Positions 41,947 through 50,583 are shown, counted from the stretch's first letter. The stretch: 64,000 bases of DNA from CAVVKW01 sp963749035 (GCA_963749035.1 CAVVKW010000004.1:1426001-1490000); one strand, 5' to 3'. Numbers and translations: made by a program. The notes: a model not told the origin generated them from the sequence alone.

Positions 41947-43142
41947 TCGTCCAGATCCCCCAGCGGAAACGCCCCCCGCACCGCCCACCCGATCAGCATC
42001 CCCCCGGCGCACACCCCCAGCGCCGCGCGTAGTCCGATCGCCGAAGCCAACGCCCCCGTCACCAGCCCGCCCACCGCAAAAGCTCCTTGGAACGTGAGTA
42101 GGTAAAACGACATCGCCCGCCCGCGCACCGCCTCCGGCGCCGCCATCTGCACCGTCACGTTCAGATTGACCAGGACGCTCGTCCAGCAGACCCCCGCCGC
42201 CGTCAGCGCCACCGCCGCCGTCAATTCCGATGGTGCCATCGCCAACCCGACCAACGCCACCGCGTAGAGCCCGTTTGCCCAGCCCACCATCCGCTCGACC
42301 CCGATCCACTGCCGCACCCGTGGCAGCGCCAGCGCTCCCGCCACCGACCCCGCCCCGTACATCGTCAACAGCGTCCCGTAACCCAGCGCCGTCAGCCCCA
42401 ACGCATCCTTGGCCAGTAAAGGCAGCAACGCCCCGACGGAACTAGCCGTCAGCACGAACATGCTCGACCGCGCCATCGCCGACCGCACGCGGCGCTCTTC
42501 CCAGACAAAGCGCGCCCCCTCCGCCAGCGCCTTGCCCATCGCCTGCGTCGGCTTCCGCTCAGGTGCCGGACGCCGCCAGCACGCCAACACGCCTACCGTC
42601 CCCAGATACGACCCGGAATTCACCAAAAAAACCAAACCCGCCCCGAACGCCGACGTCATCCAGCCACCCACCGCCGGCCCGACCGCGCGCGCCAGATTGA
42701 AGCTGATGCTGTTCCAAGACACCGCCGAAGCCACGTGATCCCGCGACACCACGTCCTGCACCAGCGCCTGCCACGACGGCAAGTTCAACGCCATCGCGGT
42801 CCCCAGCAAAAACGTCAACGCCAGCAGCGACCAAGCCGTCACCATTCCCGCCAACGTCAACCCGCCCAGTGCCAGCGTCGACACCACCATCGCGCCCTGC
42901 GTTACCATCAAAAACCTCCGCCGATCCAAACGATCTGCCAGCACTCCACCCAGCAACCCCACCAGCAACGCCGGAGCCGTCGCCGCCGTCTGCACCAGCC
43001 CGACCAGCAACGGCGAATCCGTCAACGACGTCATCAACCACGCCGCCGCCGTCGCGTGCATCAGCGTCCCCAGATTCGAAACCAGGGCCGCCGCCCAAAA
43101 CGCGCGAAAGAGCGGAACCGAGAATGCTCCCTGAAGTCTCAC
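41943..43142 (-). CDS. MFS exporter (EntS-like, MFS_3)
   Basis: 399 aa with a GTG start at 43142. About 10-12 hydrophobic segments, the first at FRAFWAAALVSNLGTLMHATAAAWLM. The motif-A loop between helices 2 and 3 is GGVLADRLDRRRFLM. SISFNLARAVGPAVGGWM and the APEAVRGRAMSFYLLTFQG loop are typical of the enterobactin-exporter-like MFS_3 group. Substrate unknown. No siderophore genes nearby. The upstream region is full of octamer repeats. Confidence 0.88.
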   Translation of the reverse strand: MRLQGAFSVPLFRAFWAAALVSNLGTLMHATAAAWLMTSLTDSPLLVGLVQTAATAPALLVGLLGGVLADRLDRRRFLMVTQGAMVVSTLALGGLTLAGMVTAWSLLALTFLLGTAMALNLPSWQALVQDVVSRDHVASAVSWNSISFNLARAVGPAVGGWMTSAFGAGLVFLVNSGSYLGTVGVLACWRRPAPERKPTQAMGKALAEGARFVWEERRVRSAMARSSMFVLTASSVGALLPLLAKDALGLTALGYGTLLTMYGAGSVAGALALPRVRQWIGVERMVGWANGLYAVALVGLAMAPSELTAAVALTAAGVCWTSVLVNLNVTVQMAAPEAVRGRAMSFYLLTFQGAFAVGGLVTGALASAIGLRAALGVCAGGMLIGWAVRGAFPLGDLDD

Positions 43143-43225
43143 ACTTAGGCGCGAAGCCGCGAGGAGATACGGTAGATGAACCTCACGCAGAGCCGCCGAA
43201 CCGCGAAGAAATATGAACTATCAAT

Positions 43226-43293
43226 CTCTGCGCCTCTGCGCCTCTGCGTGAGAATCCGAAGTCGTATTTCTTCGCGCCTTCGCGCCTTCGCGT
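43226..43293. repeat. Octamer repeat module between the MFS gene and dapL
   Basis: CTCTGCGC, CTCTGCGC, CTCTGCGT, GAGAATCC spacer, then CTTCGCGC, CTTCGCGC, CTTCGCGT. A more degenerate copy in inverted orientation lies just before it at about 43145-43210 (CCTCACGCAGAGCCGCC), so the region is an imperfect inverted pair. Confidence 0.8.
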
Positions 43294-43299
43294 GAGGCC

Positions 43300-44541
43300 T
43301 CATCCCCAGTCGAGCTCGCGCAGCCGCCGCGCGACCTCCTCGACGTTCGCCCGACTGTTGAAGGCCGAGATGCGGAAATACCCCTCGCCCGCCAGACCAA
43401 ATCCACTCCCCGGCGTCACCACCACGTTCGCTTCCTCCAGAATCTTGTCGAACATCGCCCAGCTCTCCCGCCCCTTCGGTCCGCGCACCCAGATGTAAGG
43501 CGCGTTCGTTCCGCCAAAAACTTCCAGCCCGCACCCGGTCGCCGCTTCCCGCAGGATCTCCGCGTTCCCCATGTAACCGTCCACCAGCTCTCGCACCTGC
43601 GCCTTGCCCGCGTCGGAATACAAGGCCGCCGCACCCCGCTGCGTCACGTAACTCACGCCATTGAACTTCGTGCTGAACCGTCGGTTCCACAGCGGATGCA
43701 ACGGCCGCCGCTCGCCTGTGTCCGTCGAGCACTCCAGCTCCTTCGGCACGATCGTGAACGCGCACCGCACGCCCGTGAACCCACCGTTCTTGGAGAAACT
43801 CCGGAACTCGATCGCACACCGCCGCGCCCCCTCGATTTCGTAGATCGAACGAGGCACTTCCTCGTCTCGAATGTAGGCCTCGTAGGCCGCGTCGAACAAA
43901 ATCACCGCGTCATTCGCCAACGCGTATTCCACCCACTTCGCCAACTGATCCCGCGTCGCCGCCGTCCCCGTCGGATTGTTCGGATAGCACAAATAAATCA
44001 GATCCACCTTTTCTTTCGGTATCTCCGGCACGAACTCGTTCTCCGCCGTGCACGGCAAATAGACCAACCCGTCAAAGCGACCATCCGCATCCGCTTCGCC
44101 CGTGTGACCCGCCATCACGTTCGTATCGACGTAAACCGGATAGACCGGATCCATCACCGCGATCCGATTTCCCGCGCCAAAAATATCGAGAATGTTTCCA
44201 CAGTCGCACTTCGACCCGTCCGAGACGAACACCTCGTCGTCCGCCACCTCGATTCCCCGCGACCGGTAATCGTTCTCCGCGATCGCGCTCCGCAAAAACT
44301 CATACCCCTGTTCCGGCCCATACCCGTGGAACGTCTCCGACTTCCCGAGATCATCCACCGCCGCGTGCATCGCCTCCCGCGCCGCCAGCGGCAGCGGCTC
44401 CGTCACGTCACCGATCCCGCAGCGGATCAACCGCTCCGACGCCTTCGCGTTCGCGTCCGTGAACGCCTTCACCCTCCGCCCAATTTCGGGGAAAAGATAA
44501 CCAGCCTTCAGTTTCAGATAATTCGAGTTCAGCTCTGCCAT
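43300..44541 (-). CDS. dapL: LL-diaminopimelate aminotransferase
   Basis: One-step conversion of tetrahydrodipicolinate to LL-diaminopimelate, bypassing DapC/D/E; frequent in Chlamydiae, Verrucomicrobiota and relatives. 413 aa from the ATG at 44541 (MAELNSNYLKLKAGYLFPEI, the normal DapL start). Visible: RLIRCGIGDVTEPLP, FHGYGPEQGYEFLR, DGSKCDCGNILDIFG, YLCYPNNPTGT, ILFDAAYEAYI and SFSKNGGFTGVRCAF with the PLP lysine. A longer frame upstream is an antisense-type artefact. Confidence 0.96.
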   Translation of the reverse strand: MAELNSNYLKLKAGYLFPEIGRRVKAFTDANAKASERLIRCGIGDVTEPLPLAAREAMHAAVDDLGKSETFHGYGPEQGYEFLRSAIAENDYRSRGIEVADDEVFVSDGSKCDCGNILDIFGAGNRIAVMDPVYPVYVDTNVMAGHTGEADADGRFDGLVYLPCTAENEFVPEIPKEKVDLIYLCYPNNPTGTAATRDQLAKWVEYALANDAVILFDAAYEAYIRDEEVPRSIYEIEGARRCAIEFRSFSKNGGFTGVRCAFTIVPKELECSTDTGERRPLHPLWNRRFSTKFNGVSYVTQRGAAALYSDAGKAQVRELVDGYMGNAEILREAATGCGLEVFGGTNAPYIWVRGPKGRESWAMFDKILEEANVVVTPGSGFGLAGEGYFRISAFNSRANVEEVARRLRELDWG

Positions 44542-44653
44542 GGTCGGCGGAGCATACACGAATCCATTCCCCGGCCAAGGGGCCGAACGACATCCCCGAC
44601 CAATATTCCCGCCTCGCGCCGGCACCCGGCACGAAAGATGATCCTCCAACCCC

Positions 44654-45022
44654 ATGAGCGACCAATTCGAAAAAGGCAAACCCCTCGCGGAACTCCACCT
44701 CGGCCCCGGAGGACTCGATGCCGCCATGGCCGCCTCGCCCGCCCTCACCCAGCACGTCGTCAGCCACGGCTTCGCCGACATGTATACGAACGACGCCCTC
44801 GACCAGCGCGCCCGCAAACTCATCACCCTCGCCTCCCTCGTCACCTCCGCCAGCCTCCCGCAATTCGAATGGCACACCCGCGGCGCCCTCGCCAGTCAGC
44901 TCCTCACCAAAGCCGAGATCGAGCAGCTCATCATTCAGATGACCATCTACATCGGCTACCCCGCCGCCTACAACGCCATGGGCGCCGCTAAACGTGTCTT
45001 CGCCGAATTCACCGATTCATAA
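44654..45022 (+). CDS. Carboxymuconolactone-decarboxylase-family protein
   Basis: 122 aa all-helical protein. DALDQRARKLITLASLVTSASLPQFEWHTRGAL and IEQLIIQMTIYIGYPAAYNAM match the gamma-CMD family. The CxxC pair of AhpD-type peroxidatic members is absent (SLPQFEWH), so it is not an AhpD-like peroxidase; the true substrate is unknown. The last 6 bases overlap the convergent ECF sigma gene. Confidence 0.88.
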   Translation: MSDQFEKGKPLAELHLGPGGLDAAMAASPALTQHVVSHGFADMYTNDALDQRARKLITLASLVTSASLPQFEWHTRGALASQLLTKAEIEQLIIQMTIYIGYPAAYNAMGAAKRVFAEFTDS

Positions 45023-45595
45023 AAACTCCGCCAGCGCGACCTTGAGATCCGCCCTCGCCCGAAAGAGCAGACTCTTCACCGCCGGCACGGTCGTCTCCAA
45101 CACCTTCGCGATTTCGTCATACGGCATTCCCTCGTAACGCCGCAGCACCACCGCCATCCGCTGAGCCTCCGGCAGCGCCCGGATCGCCGCATCCACCGCC
45201 TCCCGCAGCTCGTCGTTCAGCGCCTCCTGCGAAGCCGTCCGCATCCTGGCATCCGCCATCTCCCGCCCGGACGACTCCGCCTCCTCGTCCATCGAAATCA
45301 TCCGCGCCCGATCCCGCCGCCGGACCTCGTTGAAAACCAGATTCCGCGTAATGGTCATCAGCCACGTCGTGAATTTCGCTCGCGGCTCGTAGCGACCCGC
45401 CGACTTCCACACCCGCACGAACACCTGCTGCGCCACGTCCTCCGCGTCCCGATCGTTCCCCAGCATCTTCGCCACCGTCCCCACCACCCGGTTTTGATGA
45501 CGCTCCACCAACTCCCGAAACGCCCCCGCGTCCCCCGCCTTCACGCGAACCATCAACGCAAAATCCGCTTCATCCTCGGGGGTGGATTCCGACAT
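45017..45595 (-). CDS. RNA polymerase ECF sigma factor
   Basis: 192 aa from the ATG at 45595. Region 2: AFRELVERHQNRVVGTVAKMLGNDRDAEDVAQQVFVRVW, AKFTTWLMTITRNLVFNEVRRR. Region 4 helix-turn-helix: AIRALPEAQRMAVVLRRYEGMPYDEIAKVLETTVPAVKSLLFRARADLK. RpoE-like (group ECF). No anti-sigma gene is adjacent: the upstream neighbour is divergent and the downstream one convergent, so regulation must come from elsewhere. The frame upstream of 45595 runs into a heptamer array and is excluded. Confidence 0.95.
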   Translation of the reverse strand: MSESTPEDEADFALMVRVKAGDAGAFRELVERHQNRVVGTVAKMLGNDRDAEDVAQQVFVRVWKSAGRYEPRAKFTTWLMTITRNLVFNEVRRRDRARMISMDEEAESSGREMADARMRTASQEALNDELREAVDAAIRALPEAQRMAVVLRRYEGMPYDEIAKVLETTVPAVKSLLFRARADLKVALAEFL

Positions 45596-45637
45596 CACCC
45601 GCAACTCTAGCCCCAGCCAACGCCGTTTCCGATGGCC

Positions 45638-45672
45638 AATCCGAACTCCGAAATCCAAAATCCAAAATCAGA
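45638..45672. repeat. AATCCRA-type heptamer array upstream of a glycosyltransferase (5 x 7 bp)
   Basis: AATCCGA, ACTCCGA, AATCCAA, AATCCAA, AATCAGA; the last base is the A of the glycosyltransferase ATG (45672). A second array of the same family closes the gene at 46801. Confidence 0.85.
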
Positions 45673-46835
45673 TGCGCGTCGCCTCCTACTGCACCACCTT
45701 CCTCAAGCCCGAGATGCTCCACATCTACCGGCAGATCACGGGATTGCGCAGCTTCGACACCTTCGTCATGACGAAGTCCCGCGAGAACGCCGACGCCTTC
45801 CCGTTCGACGCCGTCGAAGTCCTCCCCCGACCTCGGATCAACTTCCTCGCCCGCTTCCACAAAAAATACCTCCGCCGCCTGGAGCCCGTCTTCTACCGCG
45901 GCGAATACGATCAACTCCACTCCGTCCTCTCCCGCCAACACGCCGACGTCCTCCACGTCTATTTCGGCCATACCGGCGTCCACCTCCTCCCCTTCATCAA
46001 GCATTGGCCTGGCCCCACCGTCGTCTCTTTCCACGGCATGGACATCAGGCTCCGCGACCGCGAACCCGGCTACAACGACCGCCTCCGTGAGCTCATCCAG
46101 ACCGTTCCCCTCGTCCTCGCCCGCAGCGAATCCCTCGCCCGCCGCCTGACCAAACTCGGCGCCGACCCCGCCCGCATCCGCCTGAACCGAACGGGCATTC
46201 CGCTCGACGACTTCCCCTTCGTCGAACGCACCCCACCCCCCGACGGCGCCTGGCGCCTCGTCCAAGCCGCCCGCCTCATCGAAAAAAAGGGCATCGACCA
46301 CGCCCTCCAGGCCTTTGCGACGTTCCGAGAGAACCACCCCGCCGCCACCTTCACCATCGCCGGCGAAGGAAAACTCCGACCCACCCTCGAATCCCTCGCC
46401 ACCGACCTCGCCCTCGGCGATTCCGTCACCTTCGTCGGCTTCCAGTCCCAGCCCCAACTCCGCGCCCTTTACGAGCGTTCCCACATTTTCATTCACCCCA
46501 GCCAGACCACCGAAACCCTCGACCAGGAAGGCGTCCCCAACGCCATGCTCGAAGCCATGTCCACCGGCCTCCCGGTCGTCGCCACCCAACACGGCGGCAT
46601 CCCCGAAGCCGTCACCCACGGCCACGACGGCTACCTCACCCCGGAACGCGACTCCGCCGCGCTGGCCGCCTCCCTTGAGACCCTGAGCACCACCTACCAA
46701 GCGACCAGCCGAAACGCCGCCGCCTCCGTCCGCGAAAAGTTCTCCAGCCAGTCCGCCATCGCCGCCCTGGAATCCCACTACCGCGAAGCCATTTCCCTCC
46801 AATCCGAAATCCAAAATCCAAAATCCGGAATCTAA
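45672..46835 (+). CDS. Glycosyltransferase, GT4/GT-B (colanic-acid WcaL-like)
   Basis: 387 aa. N-terminal RVASYCTTFLKPEMLHIYRQI; donor domain RLVQAARLIEKKGIDHALQAF, FTIAGEGKLRP, VTFVGFQSQPQLRALYERSHIFIHPS and the EX7E-like EGVPNAMLEAMSTGLPVVATQHGGIPEAV. Probably builds surface polysaccharide. The gene is bracketed by two AATCCRA heptamer arrays, at its start codon and at its last codons (the C-terminus LQSEIQNPKSGI is repeat-encoded), so it looks like a repeat-bounded unit between the divergent ECF sigma gene and the convergent trmB. Confidence 0.9.
   Translation: MRVASYCTTFLKPEMLHIYRQITGLRSFDTFVMTKSRENADAFPFDAVEVLPRPRINFLARFHKKYLRRLEPVFYRGEYDQLHSVLSRQHADVLHVYFGHTGVHLLPFIKHWPGPTVVSFHGMDIRLRDREPGYNDRLRELIQTVPLVLARSESLARRLTKLGADPARIRLNRTGIPLDDFPFVERTPPPDGAWRLVQAARLIEKKGIDHALQAFATFRENHPAATFTIAGEGKLRPTLESLATDLALGDSVTFVGFQSQPQLRALYERSHIFIHPSQTTETLDQEGVPNAMLEAMSTGLPVVATQHGGIPEAVTHGHDGYLTPERDSAALAASLETLSTTYQATSRNAAASVREKFSSQSAIAALESHYREAISLQSEIQNPKSGI
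46801..46835. repeat. AATCCRA-type heptamer array at the 3' end of the glycosyltransferase (5 x 7 bp)
   Basis: AATCCGA, AATCCAA, AATCCAA, AATCCGG, AATCTAA. The final unit supplies the stop codon TAA. Confidence 0.87.
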
Positions 46836-47443
46836 AATTTCCTCAGCGCCAGCCGAAACACCCGCTGCCCGATCTCCGCAAATTTCCGCTCGAATTCCGT
46901 CTCCGCCTGCTCCCGCCCGTCGTCCCATTCCGCGACCGCGAACCGCCCATCCTCCACCACCGCACGCTCCATCGCACCGAAGTAATCCGCGTCGTCGGTC
47001 ATCAGTCGAAGCGTCCCGCCCACCGCCAGCAAAACCCACGCGTCTTCCAGCGTCTCGCGATTCACCACCCGCCGCGGCCAATGCCGCCGCTTCGGCCACG
47101 GGTCGGGAAACGAGACGTGAATCGCCGCCACGCTCCCACCCGGCAAGACCCGCCGGACGTCCGTCAACCCCTCCCCCCTTATCGCCCACGCGTTCTCTAG
47201 GCCCACCCGCCCGAACTTCGCCAGACACCGCTCCACCCGCCCGGACAATTTCTCCACTCCCAACCACCGCGTCTCCGGGAAACGCTCAGCCATCGCCGCC
47301 AAAAACGCTCCGCGATGACACCCGAGATCTACCTCCAGCTCCAACGTTCCGTCCGCCCAACCATCCGGCAGCAAGGGACGCTCGGCATCGCCCCACCCCG
47401 CTCGACCGCTTTCACCATCGTTTCCGTTCCCGATCATCCGCAT
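46832..47443 (-). CDS. trmB: tRNA (guanine-N7-)-methyltransferase
   Basis: Makes m7G46 in tRNA. 203 aa from the ATG at 47443, which has a GAGG about 9 bases upstream; the frame upstream of it (to 47566) reads through a terminator and is excluded. Motifs: LEVDLGCHRGAFLAAMAERFP (SAM site), WLGVEKLSGRVERCL, and SFPDPWPKRRHWPRRVVN, the signature of TrmB. Stop overlaps the convergent glycosyltransferase gene by 4 bases. Confidence 0.94.
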   Translation of the reverse strand: MRMIGNGNDGESGRAGWGDAERPLLPDGWADGTLELEVDLGCHRGAFLAAMAERFPETRWLGVEKLSGRVERCLAKFGRVGLENAWAIRGEGLTDVRRVLPGGSVAAIHVSFPDPWPKRRHWPRRVVNRETLEDAWVLLAVGGTLRLMTDDADYFGAMERAVVEDGRFAVAEWDDGREQAETEFERKFAEIGQRVFRLALRKF

Positions 47444-47518
47444 GACATCACCCTCGATTCTGCGGGTTCTTGCCTCGACTTGAAATCCCGTTTGCTCATA
47501 AAAACTTCCAACCCAAAC

Positions 47519-47553
47519 GCAAAAAAACCCGGAGCTCCGCAGAGCTCCGGGTT
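47519..47553 (-). terminator. Intrinsic terminator for the secreted-protein gene
   Basis: Perfect 12-bp stem AACCCGGAGCTC / GAGCTCCGGGTT (47526-47537 with 47542-47553) with a 4-base loop; on the minus strand it is followed by a run of seven T. Located 26 bases after the stop at 47579. Confidence 0.92.
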
Positions 47554-47578
47554 GGAAAGACGCCAAGCCTTCGGCCGC

Positions 47579-48145
47579 TTAGCCGGAGTAAGGAAGCGAC
47601 GAATCCTGGAGGAAGAGAAGCACCTTCCCATCCTCGGTTTTCACGTAGCCCTTGGTGAACTCGACCTTCGTCTCTTCTCCGGTCGCCTTGTCGGTGAAGT
47701 AGTAGTGACCCATGACGATCGCCTTGTTGTGGAACATCTTCACGTTGTGGTTGTCAAAGCGGACCTTGGTCCAAGGCTTCAGAGCAAATCCCTTGTCCTC
47801 CGCGAATTTGTCGTTGCCGGAAACGAAGTAGGACAACGTGCCTTCCAGGTCGGGCCGAAACGGAGTCTCTGCCGCCAGCGTCGGCTTGAACAGGATCGGA
47901 CCGAGGTCAAACGCGTAGGCCGCTTTTGCCGCTTCTTCGGCGACTTCGGGCGCGTTGTCACCGGCTTCGCCGATCTGCACCACCGCGTCACCCCACATCT
48001 TTTGAGCCGCTTCCACGTCTTCTGTCGTGATGTCAGGTCCGTCCGGGAGCGTTCCCATGTGTTCGGCCAGGTCAGCCTGAGTCGGCGCAATGAGTAACGC
48101 GCAAGCAAAGCCCGCGCCCAGTAGGGATTTCGAGAGTATTTTCAT
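47579..48145 (-). CDS. Secreted protein with NTF2/SnoaL-like C-terminal region
   Basis: 188 aa. Signal peptide (MKILSKSLLGAGFACALLIAPTQA). The mature part has an acidic N-terminal helix region (ITTEDVEAAQKMWGDAVVQIGEAG) followed by TLAAETPFRPDLEGTLSYFVSGN, HNKAIVMGHYYFTDKATGEETKVEFTKGYVKTEDGKVLLFLQDSSLPY. This is the pattern of small cystatin/NTF2-like proteins that have often been annotated as phosphoribosyl-AMP cyclohydrolase; I see no cyclohydrolase metal motif. Monocistronic, with its own strong terminator. The 255 bases upstream hold no other gene that I can support. Confidence 0.78.
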   Translation of the reverse strand: MKILSKSLLGAGFACALLIAPTQADLAEHMGTLPDGPDITTEDVEAAQKMWGDAVVQIGEAGDNAPEVAEEAAKAAYAFDLGPILFKPTLAAETPFRPDLEGTLSYFVSGNDKFAEDKGFALKPWTKVRFDNHNVKMFHNKAIVMGHYYFTDKATGEETKVEFTKGYVKTEDGKVLLFLQDSSLPYSG

Positions 48146-48400
48146 CGCGCGCAATGTGACACGACGACTTTTGCGGTTCAACCGAAACCGGCAAGGTGAA
48201 GGGAAGACGAAATCACTCTCGCTCATCCATCGAAGAATGAGTCTTCCCGGCACCACCCAGGTCACTCGCCAACGGCACCCCATCCCCCCGCGGTTCCGAC
48301 CGCTTTCTCCACCGATTCCACGCGCGGCGTTCGCCCGCCACCCGCGGTTCCGGCTTCGACATACGCCCACCCCCGTCCTCCGCACCGAACCCTCTCCCGG

Positions 48401-49546
48401 ATGACCAGACAGGAATCAACCTCCACGCCCCTGGTGCAGATCGGATGGCTGCTCGCCGCCGACGAGCGCGATTCCACCTTCGAAGCCGTCTGCGCCGAGG
48501 CTCGCGACCATCTCCTCGCGCATCTCAAATCCATGTTCCCCGAGTTTCGTTGGGACATGCCGCTCGTCGATCGTCGGAAGTTTCCACCGCGCGGCGCGCT
48601 GAATCCCCTCCCGCTTCTGGAGTTCGGAGTTGAATCGAAGATCGACCTCGGCTGGGACTACGCGCTCGTGGTGGTCCCAAATGGCCTCGACCCCCTGGAG
48701 CGAACCGGCACGGACGAAGTCCCGTCTTCCGCGCTCGAAGTTGGCGTCGCTTCGACGGAGGCGCTGGGAGTTGAAACCGACGACGTCATCTCACCCCTCG
48801 CGGCTCGGACCCTCCGTCTCCTCGGTCACCTCTGGGGTCTCCCCAGCCGCGACGAAGGGCCGATGAATTCCGAGACCTCCGAGCTTCTCAATTTCTCGCA
48901 ACCCGAGACCGCCGCCGCCCGACGACGGCTATCGGAGGTCTCCGACCAACGCCTCGAAGAGCGCGGCGGTCACGCCATCCGCTTCGGCTACACCCGCGCG
49001 TTTCTCGCCGACACCCGCGGGATCGCCACCGACATCCTCGGCTACTCCCCGTGGCGACTCCCCTTCCGCATGGGTCGGCTCACCGCGGCCGCAGCCGTTT
49101 CGATCGTCGTCTTCCTGCTCGGCGCGGAATCATGGGAACTCGGCGTGAACATCGAGGAATGGCCGCTCGCAATCGCCACCGCGATCTCCATCGTCGCCGC
49201 CACCATCTTCCTCTTCGCCGGACAGAACCTCGTTGGCCTCTCCGCCGGCGGCACCCGCTCCCGTCGCGAACAGTTTCTCCGCATGCGGATCGTCCTTTTC
49301 GCCACGCTCCTCGTTGGAATGCTCTCCCTCTGGGTTCTCCTCGCCGTCTGCGCCGCCGGCATCATCGTCGCCCTCCCCGCCGAGGTCCCGGAACGCTGGC
49401 TGGGCACCGCACTTCACCCGACCGACGTCATCCGTTACTCGGCCTTCCTTGCCACCCTCGGCGTCCTCGCCGGTGCTCTCGGTGGCAGCCTGGAAGCGGA
49501 AGAAAAGTTCAAAGCCATGCTCTACTTCGACGACAAGGAGAATTGA
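48401..49546 (+). CDS. Membrane protein with degenerate metallopeptidase-like N-terminal domain
   Basis: 381 aa. Residues 1-200 are soluble: LVQIGWLLAADERDSTFEAV, FGVESKIDLGWDYALVVVPNG, ISPLAARTLRLLGHLWGLPSRDEG. The last stretch resembles the elongated HExxHxxGxxH/D site of metzincin-type peptidases, but the first His and Glu are Arg and Leu (RLLGHLWGL), so catalysis is unlikely. Residues 230-370 hold four hydrophobic segments (AAVSIVVFLLGA; IATAISIVAATIFLFAG; IVLFATLLVGMLSLWVLLAVCAAGIIVAL; FLATLGVLAGALGG). It is coupled to the CaCA exchanger: AAGGAG near its end serves as that gene's ribosome binding site. Family not recognised. Confidence 0.7.
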   Translation: MTRQESTSTPLVQIGWLLAADERDSTFEAVCAEARDHLLAHLKSMFPEFRWDMPLVDRRKFPPRGALNPLPLLEFGVESKIDLGWDYALVVVPNGLDPLERTGTDEVPSSALEVGVASTEALGVETDDVISPLAARTLRLLGHLWGLPSRDEGPMNSETSELLNFSQPETAAARRRLSEVSDQRLEERGGHAIRFGYTRAFLADTRGIATDILGYSPWRLPFRMGRLTAAAAVSIVVFLLGAESWELGVNIEEWPLAIATAISIVAATIFLFAGQNLVGLSAGGTRSRREQFLRMRIVLFATLLVGMLSLWVLLAVCAAGIIVALPAEVPERWLGTALHPTDVIRYSAFLATLGVLAGALGGSLEAEEKFKAMLYFDDKEN

Positions 49547-49548
49547 CC

Positions 49549-50583
49549 GTGCCGGAGTTTTCTCAATTTGCCCCCGCCGTGAATCTCGGCATCCTCGCCG
49601 TCGCGGCCATCATCATCGGCGTGTTCGGATGGCGCCTCGCGTCCACCGCCGACAAACTTGCCGACGCCACGGGCCTTGGTGAAGCCATCGCCGGCGCGAT
49701 CCTCCTCGGCGCCGCCACCTCCCTGCCCGGCATCATCACCTCAGCCGTCACCGCCTGGGACGGACTCCCGCAGCTTTCAGTCAGCAACGCCGTCGGCGGG
49801 ATTGCCGCGCAGACCGCGTTCCTCGCCATCGCCGACATCACCTACAAGCGGGCCAACCTCGAGCACGCCGCCGCGTCCGCGCCGAACATTCTTCAAGCCG
49901 CTCTCCTCGTCACGCTCCTCTCCGTTCCCCTCATCGCCACCACCGGGCCCGACGTCACCTTTCTCGGAATTCACCCCGCCACCCCCATCCTTTTCGGCGC
50001 CTACATCTACGGCATGCATCTCGTGAAGCGGGCCCACGAGATCGCACCCTGGAAACCGCAGCAGACCAAGGAAACCCGCGAGGACGAGGGGGACGATCAA
50101 CCGTTCGAGGGTAAAACCTCCCCCCTCTGGATCTCGTTCGGCGTCAACACCGTCATCGTCGGCATCGCGGGGTTTGTCGTTGCCCGCACCGGCACCGCCG
50201 TCGCCCTCCAAACGGGCCTCAGCGAAACCGCCGTCGGCGGATTCCTCACCGCCGTTTCGACTTCCCTGCCCGAGCTGGTCACCAGCATCGCGGCCGTCCG
50301 CCAAGGCGCGCTCACCCTCGCCGTCGCCGGCATCATCGGCGGCAATTGCTTTGACACCCTCTTCCTCGCCGTCGCCGACATCGCCTACCGTCCCGGCTCC
50401 ATCTACCACCACATTTCCGACAGCCAGTCTTTCCTCATGGGCCTCACCATCTTCATGATCAGCGTTCTCCTGATGGGCCTCATCCGCCGGGAAAAACGCG
50501 GCATCGCCAACATCGGCTTCGAGAGCTTCGTCATCCTCCTCGTTTACGTCGGCGCGGTCGTCTTCATGTTCACGTCAGAATAA
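49549..50583 (+). CDS. CaCA-family cation exchanger (Na+/Ca2+ exchanger-like)
   Basis: 344 aa from the GTG at 49549, two bases after the upstream stop, with GGAG upstream. Two inverted alpha-repeats: ADATGLGEAIAGAILLGAATSLPGIITSAV (about residues 35-64) and LQTGLSETAVGGFLTAVSTSLPELVTSIAAVRQG with GIIGGNCFDTLF. About 9-10 membrane segments and a charged central loop (PQQTKETREDEGDDQPFEGK). Repeat 1 reads SLPG where exchangers usually have SLPE, so one ion-binding Glu is lost and the specificity may differ. Direction and ion are inference. Confidence 0.85.
   Translation: MPEFSQFAPAVNLGILAVAAIIIGVFGWRLASTADKLADATGLGEAIAGAILLGAATSLPGIITSAVTAWDGLPQLSVSNAVGGIAAQTAFLAIADITYKRANLEHAAASAPNILQAALLVTLLSVPLIATTGPDVTFLGIHPATPILFGAYIYGMHLVKRAHEIAPWKPQQTKETREDEGDDQPFEGKTSPLWISFGVNTVIVGIAGFVVARTGTAVALQTGLSETAVGGFLTAVSTSLPELVTSIAAVRQGALTLAVAGIIGGNCFDTLFLAVADIAYRPGSIYHHISDSQSFLMGLTIFMISVLLMGLIRREKRGIANIGFESFVILLVYVGAVVFMFTSE

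Noticed and set aside
43542..44877. N-terminal extension of dapL to 44877
   Set aside because: DapL proteins begin at MAELNSNY; the extension overlaps the divergent carboxymuconolactone-family gene and has no conservation pattern.
45596..45658. N-terminal extension of the ECF sigma factor
   Set aside because: The extra residues (MDFGVRIGHRK...) come from the heptamer array and the usual sigma start is the ATG at 45595.
47444..47566. N-terminal extension of trmB
   Set aside because: It would translate through a perfect intrinsic terminator stem; a GAGG-supported ATG exists at 47443.
47579..48145. Annotation as phosphoribosyl-AMP cyclohydrolase
   Set aside because: Has a signal peptide and lacks the HisI metal-binding motifs; the similarity to proteins with that name is probably a propagated error.
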